A stretch of DNA of 64,000 nucleotides from an uncultured Ruminococcus sp. (GTDB lineage: Bacteria > Bacillota > Clostridia > Oscillospirales > Acutalibacteraceae). The notes beneath the pieces were generated by a model, which worked only from the letters and a program-made list of their open reading frames with translations, was not told where the DNA came from and did not search any database. The DNA lies in NCBI GenBank assembly GCA_902802985.1, contig CADCOE010000024.1:62001-126000 (forward strand). The letters are read 5' to 3'. A program made the translations under genes and the position numbers. Every line of letters starts with the position of its first letter. The stretch's first letter is position 1. Positions 1 through 7,273 of this stretch are shown here, in pieces.

Positions 1-203
1 ATACCATTCATATTTATGAACCGTGTATTATGAAAGAGGTCGCTGTCAAGCTGCTGGGGGAAATCGGTGCCTATCATTCGGAATATGAATTTGCAACCCA
101 TTTGATAGAAGCTTTGCAGCGATTTGAAAGCATTGATCTTTCACTGATTCCGAAAAACTCCCTCATCAGAGAGTTTATCGGCGGCGGCAGTTACACCTAC
201 TGA
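1..203 (+). CDS. C-terminal fragment, probable TGS/uridine-kinase-type nucleoside kinase
   Basis: An open frame enters from the left edge and stops with TGA at 201-203, leaving 66 residues and the stop. The tail reads SLIPKNSLIREFIGGGSYTY. A C-terminal Pro-x-x-Ser-Leu/Ile-x-Arg-Glu-Phe-Ile-Gly-Gly motif is what I remember from clostridial nucleoside kinases that join a ThrRS-like TGS domain to a uridine kinase domain. The catalytic parts lie outside the window, so the assignment rests on this tail alone. Confidence 0.45.
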   Translation, partial: TIHIYEPCIMKEVAVKLLGEIGAYHSEYEFATHLIEALQRFESIDLSLIPKNSLIREFIGGGSYTY

Positions 204-274
204 CCATTTTCCGAAAATGAACCTCATAGCATAAAATAATCCGGTATCTTGCGGTGAAAAATACATTAAAATCC

Positions 275-303
275 TTGAAGTATCGCTATAAAGATGATAT
301 AAT
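275..303 (+). promoter_or_regulatory. Sigma-A promoter for the zinc-ribbon gene and possibly the yab cluster
   Basis: TTGAAG at 275-280 and TATAAT at 298-303 are separated by 17 bases. The start point would be near 310, about 35 bases before the ATG at 345. Confidence 0.6.
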
Positions 304-344
304 CATTGGTAATAAAATAAATTTTGAAAAGGAGCATAAATAAT

Positions 345-785
345 ATGGGTATTCTGGAAGATGTTCTTCTTAATGCGAGAACGGCAGTTGACTCCGTCGG
401 AAAAAAAGCCGGCAAGATGATCGATATGTCAAAGCTGACGCTGGCTGCGGCTGACCTTAAAGCAGAAATTTCAAAAAAATATGAAATTCTGGGCAGAGTG
501 ATATTTGAGTCAAAACAGACCGGTAAAAATTACGATAAAAGTGTAGAGGAGCTTATTGAGAAAATTGCCGATCTTCAGGCTCAGCTTAAAACTGTTAACG
601 AAGCGATTGGAAATTCCAAACAAAAGGCAAAATGTCCGTCTTGTGGTGCCTATAACGCAAAGGGTTCGGTTTTTTGCAATAAGTGCGGCGAAAAATTGCC
701 CTACACGGAACAGGAAGAAATCTCTCCCGATGACGTGATCGATTTTACCGAAGATAATTTTGAGGACGATGACATAGGACTGTAA
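345..785 (+). CDS. Coiled-coil zinc-ribbon protein
   Basis: A protein of 146 residues whose function I do not recognise. The first ~90 residues look helical and charged, likely coiled coil (LKAEISKKYEILGRVIFESK, then ELIEKIADLQAQLKTVNEAI). They are followed by a CPSCGAYNAKGSVFCNKCG zinc ribbon with two CxxC knuckles, and an acidic tail. The ATG at 345 is preferred over an upstream in-frame TTG at 324, because the AAGGAG ribosome site lies between the two. Proteins of this layout are common and uncharacterised in Clostridia. It precedes the yabM-like flippase gene by about 100 bases. Confidence 0.7.
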   Translation: MGILEDVLLNARTAVDSVGKKAGKMIDMSKLTLAAADLKAEISKKYEILGRVIFESKQTGKNYDKSVEELIEKIADLQAQLKTVNEAIGNSKQKAKCPSCGAYNAKGSVFCNKCGEKLPYTEQEEISPDDVIDFTEDNFEDDDIGL

Positions 786-814
786 TTACCGTATAACATT
801 TTTATAAATACTAA

Positions 815-848
815 ATTGCACCGTGTAAATCTATTTATGCGGTGCAAT
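815..848 (+). other. Inverted repeat between zinc-ribbon gene and flippase
   Basis: Perfect 9-base arms (815-823 and 840-848) around a 16-base loop. There is no T-run after the right arm, so it is a poor intrinsic terminator. It lies just ahead of the AGGAAG ribosome site of the next gene and could be a weak attenuator or processing hairpin. Confidence 0.4.
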
Positions 849-883
849 TATGTGTAGTAACACTCCTGAAAGGAAGTGCTTTT

Positions 884-2644
884 GTGTCGCAAAATAAGAA
901 AGGGAGAAAATCACAGTCTTTCCTGAAAGGTGCAATGGTGCTGGGTTCCAGTATGGTTATTGTCAAAATTATGGGAATGATTTATAAGATACTTCTCTCC
1001 AATATGTACGGCGGTGTAGGTACAGGTCTTTTTAATTCTGCCTATGCCTTGTACAATCCCCTGTTTAACTTGGCAACGGCAGGATTTCCGATCGCTATCT
1101 CAAGAATGGTTTCGGAAAGTATTACAAGAAAACGTTTTCGTGATGTTAAACAAATTCATCGCATATCGGTCCCGATTTTCGTGATTACCGGCTGTGTTTG
1201 TTTTTTAGCGATGATGCTGGGAAGTTTCATCTATGTCAGGATCATTAATGCAGACAATGCGATTTTTGCCTTGATGTGTCTGTCACCAACGATTTTCTTT
1301 GGCTGTCTGATGTCTATTTACCGGGGCTATTTTGAAGGTTTTCGTAATATGATGCCTACAGCTGTTTCAGAAGTAATCGAAGCAGCGTGCAAATTGTTTT
1401 TCGGATTTACAGCATCATTTATTACAATGAAGCTTTGTATGGATCAGTATTTGTCAACGGGCTATGTGCTGGGGGTTAAATGTTCCGGTGAAGCTGAGGC
1501 AAATTCGGTCATCGTTCCTGTAGCAATCGGTGCAGCTATCACAGGTATTTCTCTGGGTTCACTGCTTGGTTTTTTGTATTTGTTTATCCGATATAAAAGA
1601 GGCGGTGACGGTATATCCAAAGAAGAACTTGCCAATTCACCGGCTCCGAGAAAACCTCGTGCTACTATCAACACAATGATCCGAACTGCCATACCGATTG
1701 GTTTGGGATCTATTGTAATGAGTCTGGCTGATATGATAGATTCTACGCTGGTACAGCGTCGAATTTATCATATTATGGAAACCGATCCACAGGCACTTCT
1801 GAATGTTTACGGCTCTTTGGTGCCCGATGAAGTTTATTATAACAACGAAACGCATATCTATCTTTACGGCTGTTATGGTATTGCATTGACATTGATGATG
1901 CTGATCAGCGCTGTGACCCAGGTCTTTGGTACCACAGCTCTGCCATCTGTAACTGCCGCTTGGACAAGCGGCAACAAACTGCAGATGAAAAAAAGTATGG
2001 AAACCGTGATGCGTGTTACTGTGCTTGTGACCATTCCGTCGGGTATCGGGATGTCCGTTCTTGCAGAACCGATTTTGTCCTTGATCTACAGCGGCAGCAG
2101 TGTTGCCAATGAAGTAGAAATCGGCTCAAAGGTATTAGCGGTGATGGGCATTTCAGCTATTTTTATTGCTACCAGTACGCCGCTGTGCAGTATGTTGCAG
2201 GCAATCGGTCGTATGGATGTACCACTCAAATTGTATACAGTCGGTATGATTATGAAAATCATTGTCAATTATATATTGGTAGGTATCCCTGAAATTAATA
2301 TTCAGGGTGCGAATGTAGGTTCCATTGTTTGTTACGGATTTGTGACGGTGGTAGCACTGTTTATCCTATGCCGTGAAACCAAGATCATACCCAACTTTGT
2401 ATCCATCTTTGTTAAGCCGCTTTTTGCTTCCATTGTGTGTGGTCTGGCAGCATATTTTTCAGAGCAGTTTTTCGATATATTGTTCCGTCAGAAAATTGCC
2501 ACGTTTCTTGCTGTGGCAACTGCTATTGTGGTTTACTTTGTGGCATTGCTGTTGTTTAGGGCAATCGAGCGTGAGGACATTTTACAGATGCCGAAAGGAA
2601 ATAAAATTGTAAAAATACTTGAAAAACGTAGACTAATAAGGTAA
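884..2644 (+). CDS. yabM: Polysaccharide/lipid flippase of the MOP (SpoVB/YabM/MurJ-like) family
   Basis: About 586 residues with roughly 14 hydrophobic segments. The N-terminus (FLKGAMVLGSSMVIVKIMGM and NMYGGVGTGLFNSAYALYNP) is typical of SpoVB-type multidrug/oligosaccharidyl-lipid/polysaccharide exporters, which flip lipid-linked intermediates across the membrane. GTG at 884 follows AGGAAG at 871-876. The longer frame from 842 would start inside the upstream hairpin. The gene order to the right (mazG, rqcP, yabP, yabQ, divIC, yabR) matches Bacillus yabM-yabR, so yabM is the best symbol by position. The transported lipid is not visible from sequence. Confidence 0.8.
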   Translation: MSQNKKGRKSQSFLKGAMVLGSSMVIVKIMGMIYKILLSNMYGGVGTGLFNSAYALYNPLFNLATAGFPIAISRMVSESITRKRFRDVKQIHRISVPIFVITGCVCFLAMMLGSFIYVRIINADNAIFALMCLSPTIFFGCLMSIYRGYFEGFRNMMPTAVSEVIEAACKLFFGFTASFITMKLCMDQYLSTGYVLGVKCSGEAEANSVIVPVAIGAAITGISLGSLLGFLYLFIRYKRGGDGISKEELANSPAPRKPRATINTMIRTAIPIGLGSIVMSLADMIDSTLVQRRIYHIMETDPQALLNVYGSLVPDEVYYNNETHIYLYGCYGIALTLMMLISAVTQVFGTTALPSVTAAWTSGNKLQMKKSMETVMRVTVLVTIPSGIGMSVLAEPILSLIYSGSSVANEVEIGSKVLAVMGISAIFIATSTPLCSMLQAIGRMDVPLKLYTVGMIMKIIVNYILVGIPEINIQGANVGSIVCYGFVTVVALFILCRETKIIPNFVSIFVKPLFASIVCGLAAYFSEQFFDILFRQKIATFLAVATAIVVYFVALLLFRAIEREDILQMPKGNKIVKILEKRRLIR

Positions 2645-2690
2645 AATACTATATTGTAAGTGTATCCGACAAGTTTTAAAGGAGATAATA

Positions 2691-3500
2691 TTGGTGGATA
2701 TTAAAAACAAAGAATACTATAATGTATATGACCTTGTAGAAATTGTTAAAATACTTCGTTCCCCTGACGGCTGTCCGTGGGATAAAGTTCAGACACACGA
2801 AACCATTCGTCAAGACTTTATCGAAGAGGTTTACGAAGTGATAGAAGCGATTGATGATAAGGATACGGATCATCTCCGTGAAGAACTTGGCGATGTACTC
2901 TTACAGGTTGTTTTTCACTGTGTGCTTGAAAACGAGAAAAACAGTTTTACTCTTGACGATGTGGCAGATGAGGTGTGCCGTAAAATGATCGTACGTCATC
3001 CGCACGTATTCGGTGATGTGGCCGCTGATACAACGGAACAGGTACTGAAAAACTGGGATACTATCAAAATGGATACCAAATCGCAGAAAAAAGCCAGCGA
3101 AGCAATGGACAGTGTATCTAAAACCCTGCCATCTCTGATGAGAAGCGAAAAACTTCAGAAAAAAGCAAATCGTGTGGGAGTTGATTATGAAAACATCGAA
3201 GCGGCACTGAATGCCGTCAGCCAAAATCTTGATACGCTGAAAAGTAATGTTAAAGCAGACCATCGTAATGCTTATGAAGAAAACATAGGCAGCCTTTTGT
3301 TTTCTGTGGTGGCATTGTCAAGATTTTTGCAAACAGACTGCGAACAATCGCTGTATTATGCCTGCAATCAATTCATCGACCGTTTCAAGTCTTTTGAAGC
3401 ACTTGTCGAGAAAAAGGGCATTGAGATACAGAGCCTTGATGCACAGTCATTAGGGCAGCTTTGGAATGAAAACAAAAAAAAGAATTTGGAGGACATCTAA
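2691..3500 (+). CDS. mazG: MazG-family nucleoside triphosphate pyrophosphohydrolase
   Basis: A protein of 269 residues that hydrolyses NTPs to NMP and PPi, a house-cleaning role. The first MazG domain has the PDGCPWDKVQTHETIRQDF lead-in and the metal-binding glutamates at E45, E46 and E49, then EELGDVLLQVVFH (E64, E65, D68). A second, more degenerate copy (EENIGSLLFSVVALSRFLQ) sits in the C-terminal half. Start is TTG at 2691 or GTG at 2694, behind AAAGGAG at 2678-2684. It corresponds to Bacillus yabN, except that the fused methylase domain of YabN is missing. The HU gene starts one base after its stop. Confidence 0.9.
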   Translation: MVDIKNKEYYNVYDLVEIVKILRSPDGCPWDKVQTHETIRQDFIEEVYEVIEAIDDKDTDHLREELGDVLLQVVFHCVLENEKNSFTLDDVADEVCRKMIVRHPHVFGDVAADTTEQVLKNWDTIKMDTKSQKKASEAMDSVSKTLPSLMRSEKLQKKANRVGVDYENIEAALNAVSQNLDTLKSNVKADHRNAYEENIGSLLFSVVALSRFLQTDCEQSLYYACNQFIDRFKSFEALVEKKGIEIQSLDAQSLGQLWNENKKKNLEDI

Positions 3501-3501
3501 A

Positions 3502-3780
3502 ATGAACAAATCAGAACTCATTTCTACAGTAGCCGAAAAGGCTGAGATCACCAAAAAGGATGCCGAAAAGGCTGTTACTGCTGTTCTTGATACGATCGTT
3601 GAGCAAGTAGCCAACGGTGAAGAAATCCGTATTGTTGGTTTTGGTACATTTGAACGCCGTGAAAGAAAAGAGAGAATTGGTTGTGACCCCCGTACCAACG
3701 AAAAGATTACCATTGCCGCTTCCAAAGTTCCTGCTTTTAAGGCAGGCAAGGCTTTCAAAGAGGCTGTTGACAAGAAATAA
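3502..3780 (+). CDS. hup: HU-family DNA-binding protein
   Basis: A 92-residue protein covering the whole HU fold: an N-terminal helical dimer part (MNKSELISTVAEKAEITKKD), the GFGTFERRERKER beta arm, an arm tip with Asn-Glu in place of the usual Asn-Pro, and a basic end VPAFKAGKAFKEAVDKK. HU bends and compacts DNA in the nucleoid. ATG at 3502 has GGAGG at 3488-3492, inside the mazG end. The upstream in-frame extension has no ribosome site. It is inserted between mazG and rqcP, and a terminator follows it, so it probably accounts for most of the transcript level here. Confidence 0.93.
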   Translation: MNKSELISTVAEKAEITKKDAEKAVTAVLDTIVEQVANGEEIRIVGFGTFERRERKERIGCDPRTNEKITIAASKVPAFKAGKAFKEAVDKK

Positions 3781-3802
3781 TTCGCTGTGACAGCGGTACG
3801 GA

Positions 3803-3828
3803 AACCGACCGACAACGGTCGGTTTTTT
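3803..3828 (+). terminator. Intrinsic terminator after HU gene
   Basis: Perfect 9-base stem AACCGACCG/CGGTCGGTT with an ACAA loop (3803-3824), running directly into a T-run. Confidence 0.9.
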
Positions 3829-3857
3829 GTTATACACAGACAGAAAGGAGGGGGAGA

Positions 3858-4103
3858 ATGAGACTGGATAAATACTTGAAAGTATCAAGAATTATCAAAA
3901 GAAGAACGGTTGCCAATGAAGCTTGTGATGCAGGACGTGTATTGATCAACGGAAAGCCTGCCAGAGCATCTTACGATGTCAAAGTGGGTGATATTCTGGA
4001 GGTAGCACTGGGTGCCCATCCTATCAAGGCGGAAATCGTCAGCATTAACGAATATGCCAAAAAAGATGAAGCAGGATTAATGTACAAAGTGATTGCTGAC
4101 TAA
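3858..4103 (+). CDS. rqcP: RqcP/YabO-like S4-domain RNA-binding protein
   Basis: An 81-residue S4 RNA-binding domain (MRLDKYLKVSRIIKRRTVAN, then GRVLINGKPARASYDVKVGD). In Bacillus, RqcP works with RqcH in ribosome-associated quality control, adding alanine tails to nascent chains on obstructed 50S subunits. ATG at 3858 has an AAAGGAGG site at 3843-3850. Size, S4 type and position between mazG and yabP all agree with yabO. An Hsp15-like S4 protein is the same broad family. Confidence 0.88.
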   Translation: MRLDKYLKVSRIIKRRTVANEACDAGRVLINGKPARASYDVKVGDILEVALGAHPIKAEIVSINEYAKKDEAGLMYKVIAD

Positions 4104-4143
4104 AATAGGGTCAACAATCAAAGGAAAATATTCGACACAGCAG

Positions 4144-4172
4144 TCATACCAGCCGTTTTTCCGGCATAAGCT
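4144..4172 (+). promoter_or_regulatory. Candidate sigma-E promoter upstream of yabP
   Basis: TCATACC (4144-4150), 14 bases, CATAAGCT (4165-4172). Compared with the Bacillus sigma-E pattern as I remember it (TCATATT, about 14, CATACANT), each box matches in 5 of 7 fixed positions with canonical spacing. yabP and yabQ are sigma-E dependent in B. subtilis. No sigma-A promoter is visible in the 115-base gap. Confidence 0.45.
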
Positions 4173-4218
4173 TTATCAAACAGCTTATATTACTATCAAA
4201 TGAAGGGAAAGTGAGAGT

Positions 4219-4503
4219 ATGCCTGTTGAAGAAAAAAATACTGTGAGAAAAAAGCATAGTCTGATACTGGAGGACAGAAAAAATCTTTCTCTGTCAGGTG
4301 TGAACGATGTTGCGGCATTTGACGATGAAATGGTAGTACTGGTGACGGAATTGGGGGATTTGTCGGTAAAGGGAAATCAACTGCATATCGATCAATTCAG
4401 CGTGGAAACAGGAGAACTAACCCTTGGCGGATATATTGACTCTTTGACTTATTCTGAAAACAAACAGCAGCAAGGCGGATTTTTTAGCCGACTTTTCAGA
4501 TAG
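4219..4503 (+). CDS. yabP: Sporulation protein YabP
   Basis: A 94-residue protein with the YabP/YqfC fold signature: a short basic lead, then HSLILEDRKNLSLSGVNDVAAF with D and E in the following DDEMVVLVTELGDLSVKG stretch. YabP is made in the mother cell under sigma-E in Bacillus and is needed for sporulation, apparently in the cortex/coat stage. The gene is eight bases upstream of yabQ. This pairing, together with divIC and yabR downstream, makes the call firm and marks the host as a spore former. Confidence 0.9.
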   Translation: MPVEEKNTVRKKHSLILEDRKNLSLSGVNDVAAFDDEMVVLVTELGDLSVKGNQLHIDQFSVETGELTLGGYIDSLTYSENKQQQGGFFSRLFR

Positions 4504-4511
4504 GTGAGAAA

Positions 4512-4931
4512 ATGGAACTAACGCTGGACGAGCAGTTCCATTCCTTTTTATGGTCATTTGCTCTGGGTGCTGTCATCTCTGCGGTATATATTGTTATTGT
4601 AGTTGTGCGGGAACTGGTGCCTCCGAAAGAGATACGTCTGTTTGTAGGCGATGTCCTTTTTATGGTTTTTGCCGCATTGATGAATTTTATTTTTGCAGCT
4701 GCACTGACTAACGGAATGGTACGCTTTTATACCATCTTTGCGGAAATAATTTGCTTTGGTTTAATGTATATGACAATAGGACGATTGCTGAAAAATTCGG
4801 CTGCTTTTCTTTATCAAATCATTTGCCGTATTTATCACTTGGTAGGCAGCTTTATAAGCAATGTTATAATAAAAAAGTGCGTTTTCTTCATTAAAAAATG
4901 TAAAATTGTGTTAAAAAAGGCAAAAAAATAA
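4512..4931 (+). CDS. yabQ: Spore cortex biosynthesis protein YabQ
   Basis: A 139-residue integral membrane protein with about four hydrophobic segments (from FHSFLWSFALGAVISAVYIV, then VLFMVFAALMNFIFAAALTN). The tail is strongly lysine-rich. YabQ is a mother-cell membrane protein required for spore cortex formation in B. subtilis. It follows yabP by eight bases and is probably co-transcribed with it. No separate promoter or terminator is visible between them. Confidence 0.88.
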   Translation: MELTLDEQFHSFLWSFALGAVISAVYIVIVVVRELVPPKEIRLFVGDVLFMVFAALMNFIFAAALTNGMVRFYTIFAEIICFGLMYMTIGRLLKNSAAFLYQIICRIYHLVGSFISNVIIKKCVFFIKKCKIVLKKAKK

Positions 4932-4950
4932 AAAAGTACTTCTATTTCTC

Positions 4951-4980
4951 TTGCAATGTACTTGTAAGATGTTGTATAAT
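4951..4980 (+). promoter_or_regulatory. Sigma-A promoter for divIC
   Basis: TTGCAA at 4951-4956 and TATAAT at 4975-4980, 18 bases apart. The start point would be near 4987, inside a perfect inverted repeat (4980-5010). This would separate vegetative divIC-yabR expression from the sporulation genes upstream. Confidence 0.6.
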
Positions 4981-5010
4981 ATTATTGTTATATAAACATT
5001 AACAATAATA
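4980..5010 (+). repeat. Inverted repeat at the predicted divIC transcript start
   Basis: Arms of 11 bases (4980-4990 and 5000-5010) pair perfectly around a 9-base loop and begin at the last base of the -10 box. It could be an operator or a 5'-terminal mRNA hairpin. The arms are AT-rich. Confidence 0.6.
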
Positions 5011-5028
5011 AGAGAAGGTGAGGATTGC

Positions 5029-5376
5029 GTGGCTAAAACCATACAAAGACGACTTGGCAAACCAAAGTTGACCAAAAAGACAAGTAAACGTCGTAACTGG
5101 GTTCTTATTGTTGCATTAGTCGGATTTTCTCTTTATATTGCTGTCACTATCGTGGATCAGCAAATTAAAATCAATAGTGCGAAGGCAGAACTCAGTGAGC
5201 TTAACAATACAATATCCATTCAAAAAATAAAAAATGAAGAATTGAAAAAGGTCGCCGATGCAGTGGACAGCAATAACCTTGATTCATTTTCGGACTATAT
5301 TGAACGGGTAGCAAGAGAAGATTTGGATTATGTAAAAAACGGTGAAGTTGTATTTATTAACATTGCCGGTGATTGA
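5029..5376 (+). CDS. divIC: Septum formation initiator, DivIC/FtsL family
   Basis: A 115-residue bitopic protein: a basic cytoplasmic N-terminus of ~30 residues, one transmembrane helix (WVLIVALVGFSLYIAVTIVD), then a coiled coil (AELSELNNTISIQKIKNEEL) and an extracytoplasmic tail with the family motif VAREDLDYVKNGEVVF. It joins FtsL/DivIB at the division septum. GTG at 5029 follows GAAGGTGAGG. Position before the S1-domain gene matches Bacillus divIC-yabR. Confidence 0.87.
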   Translation: MAKTIQRRLGKPKLTKKTSKRRNWVLIVALVGFSLYIAVTIVDQQIKINSAKAELSELNNTISIQKIKNEELKKVADAVDSNNLDSFSDYIERVAREDLDYVKNGEVVFINIAGD

Positions 5377-5396
5377 GAGGAGAAAGCGTATTAAGT

Positions 5397-5867
5397 ATGG
5401 GTCTTGAAGTAGGTATGATAGTAGAAGGCAAGGTTACCAGTATCACGAAGTTTGGTGCTTTTATCGACCTTGAGGGCGATAAAACAGGAATGGTGCATAT
5501 TTCTGAGGTTGCTCCTACTTACGTAAACGATATTAAGGACTTTCTGCGGGAAGGTCAGGAAGTGAAGGTAAAAGTATTGAACATAAGTGAGGACGGAAAA
5601 ATCAGCCTTTCCATTAAAAAGGCGATGTCTCAGCCACAGCGTAAACCGTCTTTTCAGCAAAACAGAGGTTCAGCATCACGCACTCAGCAGCCCTCACGTC
5701 CGGGTAACTTTGAATGGCAATCGTCACGCCGCTCGGAACCTGCCAGCTTTGAGGATATGCTTTCCAAGTTCAAGCAGACAAGCGATGAAAAAATGTCTGA
5801 CTTGAAACGTATGAATGAATCAAAAAGAGGCGGCTATTCAAGACGAGGCAATCCGCAAAAACCGTAA
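5397..5867 (+). CDS. yabR: S1 RNA-binding domain protein, YabR type
   Basis: 156 residues. An S1/OB domain fills the first ~75 (GLEVGMIVEGKVTSITKFGA, then GMVHISEVAPTYV and VKVLNISEDGKISLSIKKA). The rest is a disordered tail rich in Ser, Arg, Gln and Pro. It presumably binds RNA; the precise role is unknown. ATG at 5397 is preferred over TTG at 5373, because GAGAGGAGAAA lies between them and the protein then starts like other YabR proteins. It is the last gene of the yab cluster. Confidence 0.87.
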   Translation: MGLEVGMIVEGKVTSITKFGAFIDLEGDKTGMVHISEVAPTYVNDIKDFLREGQEVKVKVLNISEDGKISLSIKKAMSQPQRKPSFQQNRGSASRTQQPSRPGNFEWQSSRRSEPASFEDMLSKFKQTSDEKMSDLKRMNESKRGGYSRRGNPQKP

Positions 5868-5887
5868 ATCACAAATAATCATCAATG

Positions 5888-5916
5888 CAGAGAGTCGTTA
5901 ACGGCTCTCTGTTTTT
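5888..5916 (+). terminator. Intrinsic terminator after yabR
   Basis: 10-base stem (5888-5897 with 5902-5911, one G-T pair), TTAA loop, then TTTTT. It also rules out the amidohydrolase starting at 5885. Confidence 0.88.
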
Positions 5917-5947
5917 GGTAGTGGAATTTTATCAGGGGTTTAATGAT

Positions 5948-7120
5948 ATGATTATTAATGCAGTAATACACACAATGGATCGTACCAACACCATCATTCA
6001 AAACGGATATATTTGTTTTGAAAATGGAAAAATAACCGAAATGGGTACAATGGAAGAACTGACCGTTCTTTCTGAAAAGGCATTTGATGCCAAAGGTAAC
6101 CATATTTATCCGGGATTTGTTGATGCACATACTCATTTGGGAATGTTTGAGGACTCTATCGCAGAGGAAGGGGATGATGGTAACGAGGACTCCGATCCGG
6201 TGATGCCGCAGCTTAGAGCGATCGATGCGATCAATCCGATGGACAGATATTTTGATGAGGCACTTTCTGCCGGTGTAACGACCGTCTTGACAGGACCGGG
6301 CAGTGCTGATCCTATTGCGGGGCAAATAGCGGCGATCAAAACTTATGGAAGATGTATTGATAGAATGATTATCAAAGCACCTGCCGGTATTAAATTTTCT
6401 TTGGGTGAAAATCCAAAATCTGCCTTTAAAGATAAAGAACAGTCTCCCATTACCCGAATGGCAACAGCCGCTTTAATTCGTGAAACACTTCACAAAGCCA
6501 AACGTTACTATCACGACTGGAAAAAACATATTGCTGACAGCGAAAATTATGATTTGCCTGATTACGATGCCAAGCTGGAAGCATTGATGCCGCTTTTGGC
6601 AAAAGAAATACCGGCTCATTTTCACGTTCACCGTGCCGATGATATTTTTACTGCCATTCGGATAGCAAAAGAGTTTGATATAGAGTGTGTTCTTGTTCAC
6701 GCAACAGAGGGCCATCTTATTACCGAGGAATTGTCTGATGAATTGATCAGAGGAGTACTATCGGGTCCGTTCTTGACAGACCGCAGTAAGCCGGAGCTGA
6801 GAAATATGACGCCGCAGTCCCCGGGAAAAATGGCAAAAGCAGGAATTCCAACCGCTATTATTACGGATCATCCGGAAACGCCTATTTCTTTTTTTACCAT
6901 TTGTTCTGCTGTTGCAGTGCGGGACGGTATGAAGAGAACAGATGCACTCAAAGCAATTACGTCCGTTCCCGCTCAAATTTGCGGTATTGACGATCGTGTT
7001 GGTTCTATTGAAACAGGTAAAGATGCGGATTTTGTGATATATCAGGGAGATCCTTTGGATATAATGAATCAGCCCTGTGTTGTTTTTGTGAACGGGCAAG
7101 TTGTCAAAACGACTTGTTAA
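5948..7120 (+). CDS. Metal-dependent amidohydrolase, imidazolonepropionase-related
   Basis: A 390-residue amidohydrolase. The N-terminal and C-terminal parts form the small beta domain (MIINAVIHTMDRTNTIIQNG; GKDADFVIYQGDPLDIMNQP). The barrel carries PGFVDAHTHLG (HxH metal site), HFHVHRADD, LVHATEGH and ITDHPETP, which supply the later histidine and aspartate ligands. Such enzymes hydrolyse C-N bonds in cyclic amides or similar substrates; the substrate here cannot be read from sequence. ATG at 5948 has AGGGG at 5933-5937. The longer frame would begin inside a terminator. Confidence 0.8.
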   Translation: MIINAVIHTMDRTNTIIQNGYICFENGKITEMGTMEELTVLSEKAFDAKGNHIYPGFVDAHTHLGMFEDSIAEEGDDGNEDSDPVMPQLRAIDAINPMDRYFDEALSAGVTTVLTGPGSADPIAGQIAAIKTYGRCIDRMIIKAPAGIKFSLGENPKSAFKDKEQSPITRMATAALIRETLHKAKRYYHDWKKHIADSENYDLPDYDAKLEALMPLLAKEIPAHFHVHRADDIFTAIRIAKEFDIECVLVHATEGHLITEELSDELIRGVLSGPFLTDRSKPELRNMTPQSPGKMAKAGIPTAIITDHPETPISFFTICSAVAVRDGMKRTDALKAITSVPAQICGIDDRVGSIETGKDADFVIYQGDPLDIMNQPCVVFVNGQVVKTTC

Positions 7121-7215
7121 TATTTGTTTTGTGATAATGTATAAATTTGTTAAAAAATTTTTTGCATTATTTTTTCATAATTTTTAGGTTTTCTATTTTA
7201 TTTTTTTGTTAAATG

Positions 7216-7224
7216 TGTTATAAT
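7216..7224 (+). promoter_or_regulatory. Extended -10 promoter for hpf
   Basis: TGTTATAAT at 7216-7224 is an extended -10 (TGnTATAAT). No good -35 hexamer is visible at 17 bases, which fits this class. The start point would be near 7231, inside the left arm of a perfect palindrome. Confidence 0.5.
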
Positions 7225-7255
7225 ATACTCAATCTCAAATATGAGATTGAGTATA
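7224..7255 (+). repeat. Perfect 14-base inverted repeat at the hpf transcript start
   Basis: Arms 7224-7237 and 7242-7255 are perfectly complementary with an AATA loop. It begins at the last base of the -10 box and ends three bases before the AAGGAGG ribosome site (7259-7265). It could be an operator, a translation-control hairpin, or the simple raiA-hairpin motif that I recall being reported upstream of raiA/hpf genes. Confidence 0.8.
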
Positions 7256-7273
7256 TTTAAGGAGGCCCGGCTT

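Noticed and set aside
5885-5947. N-terminal extension of the amidohydrolase
   Set aside because: It would start inside the yabR terminator; ATG 5948 has its own ribosome site.
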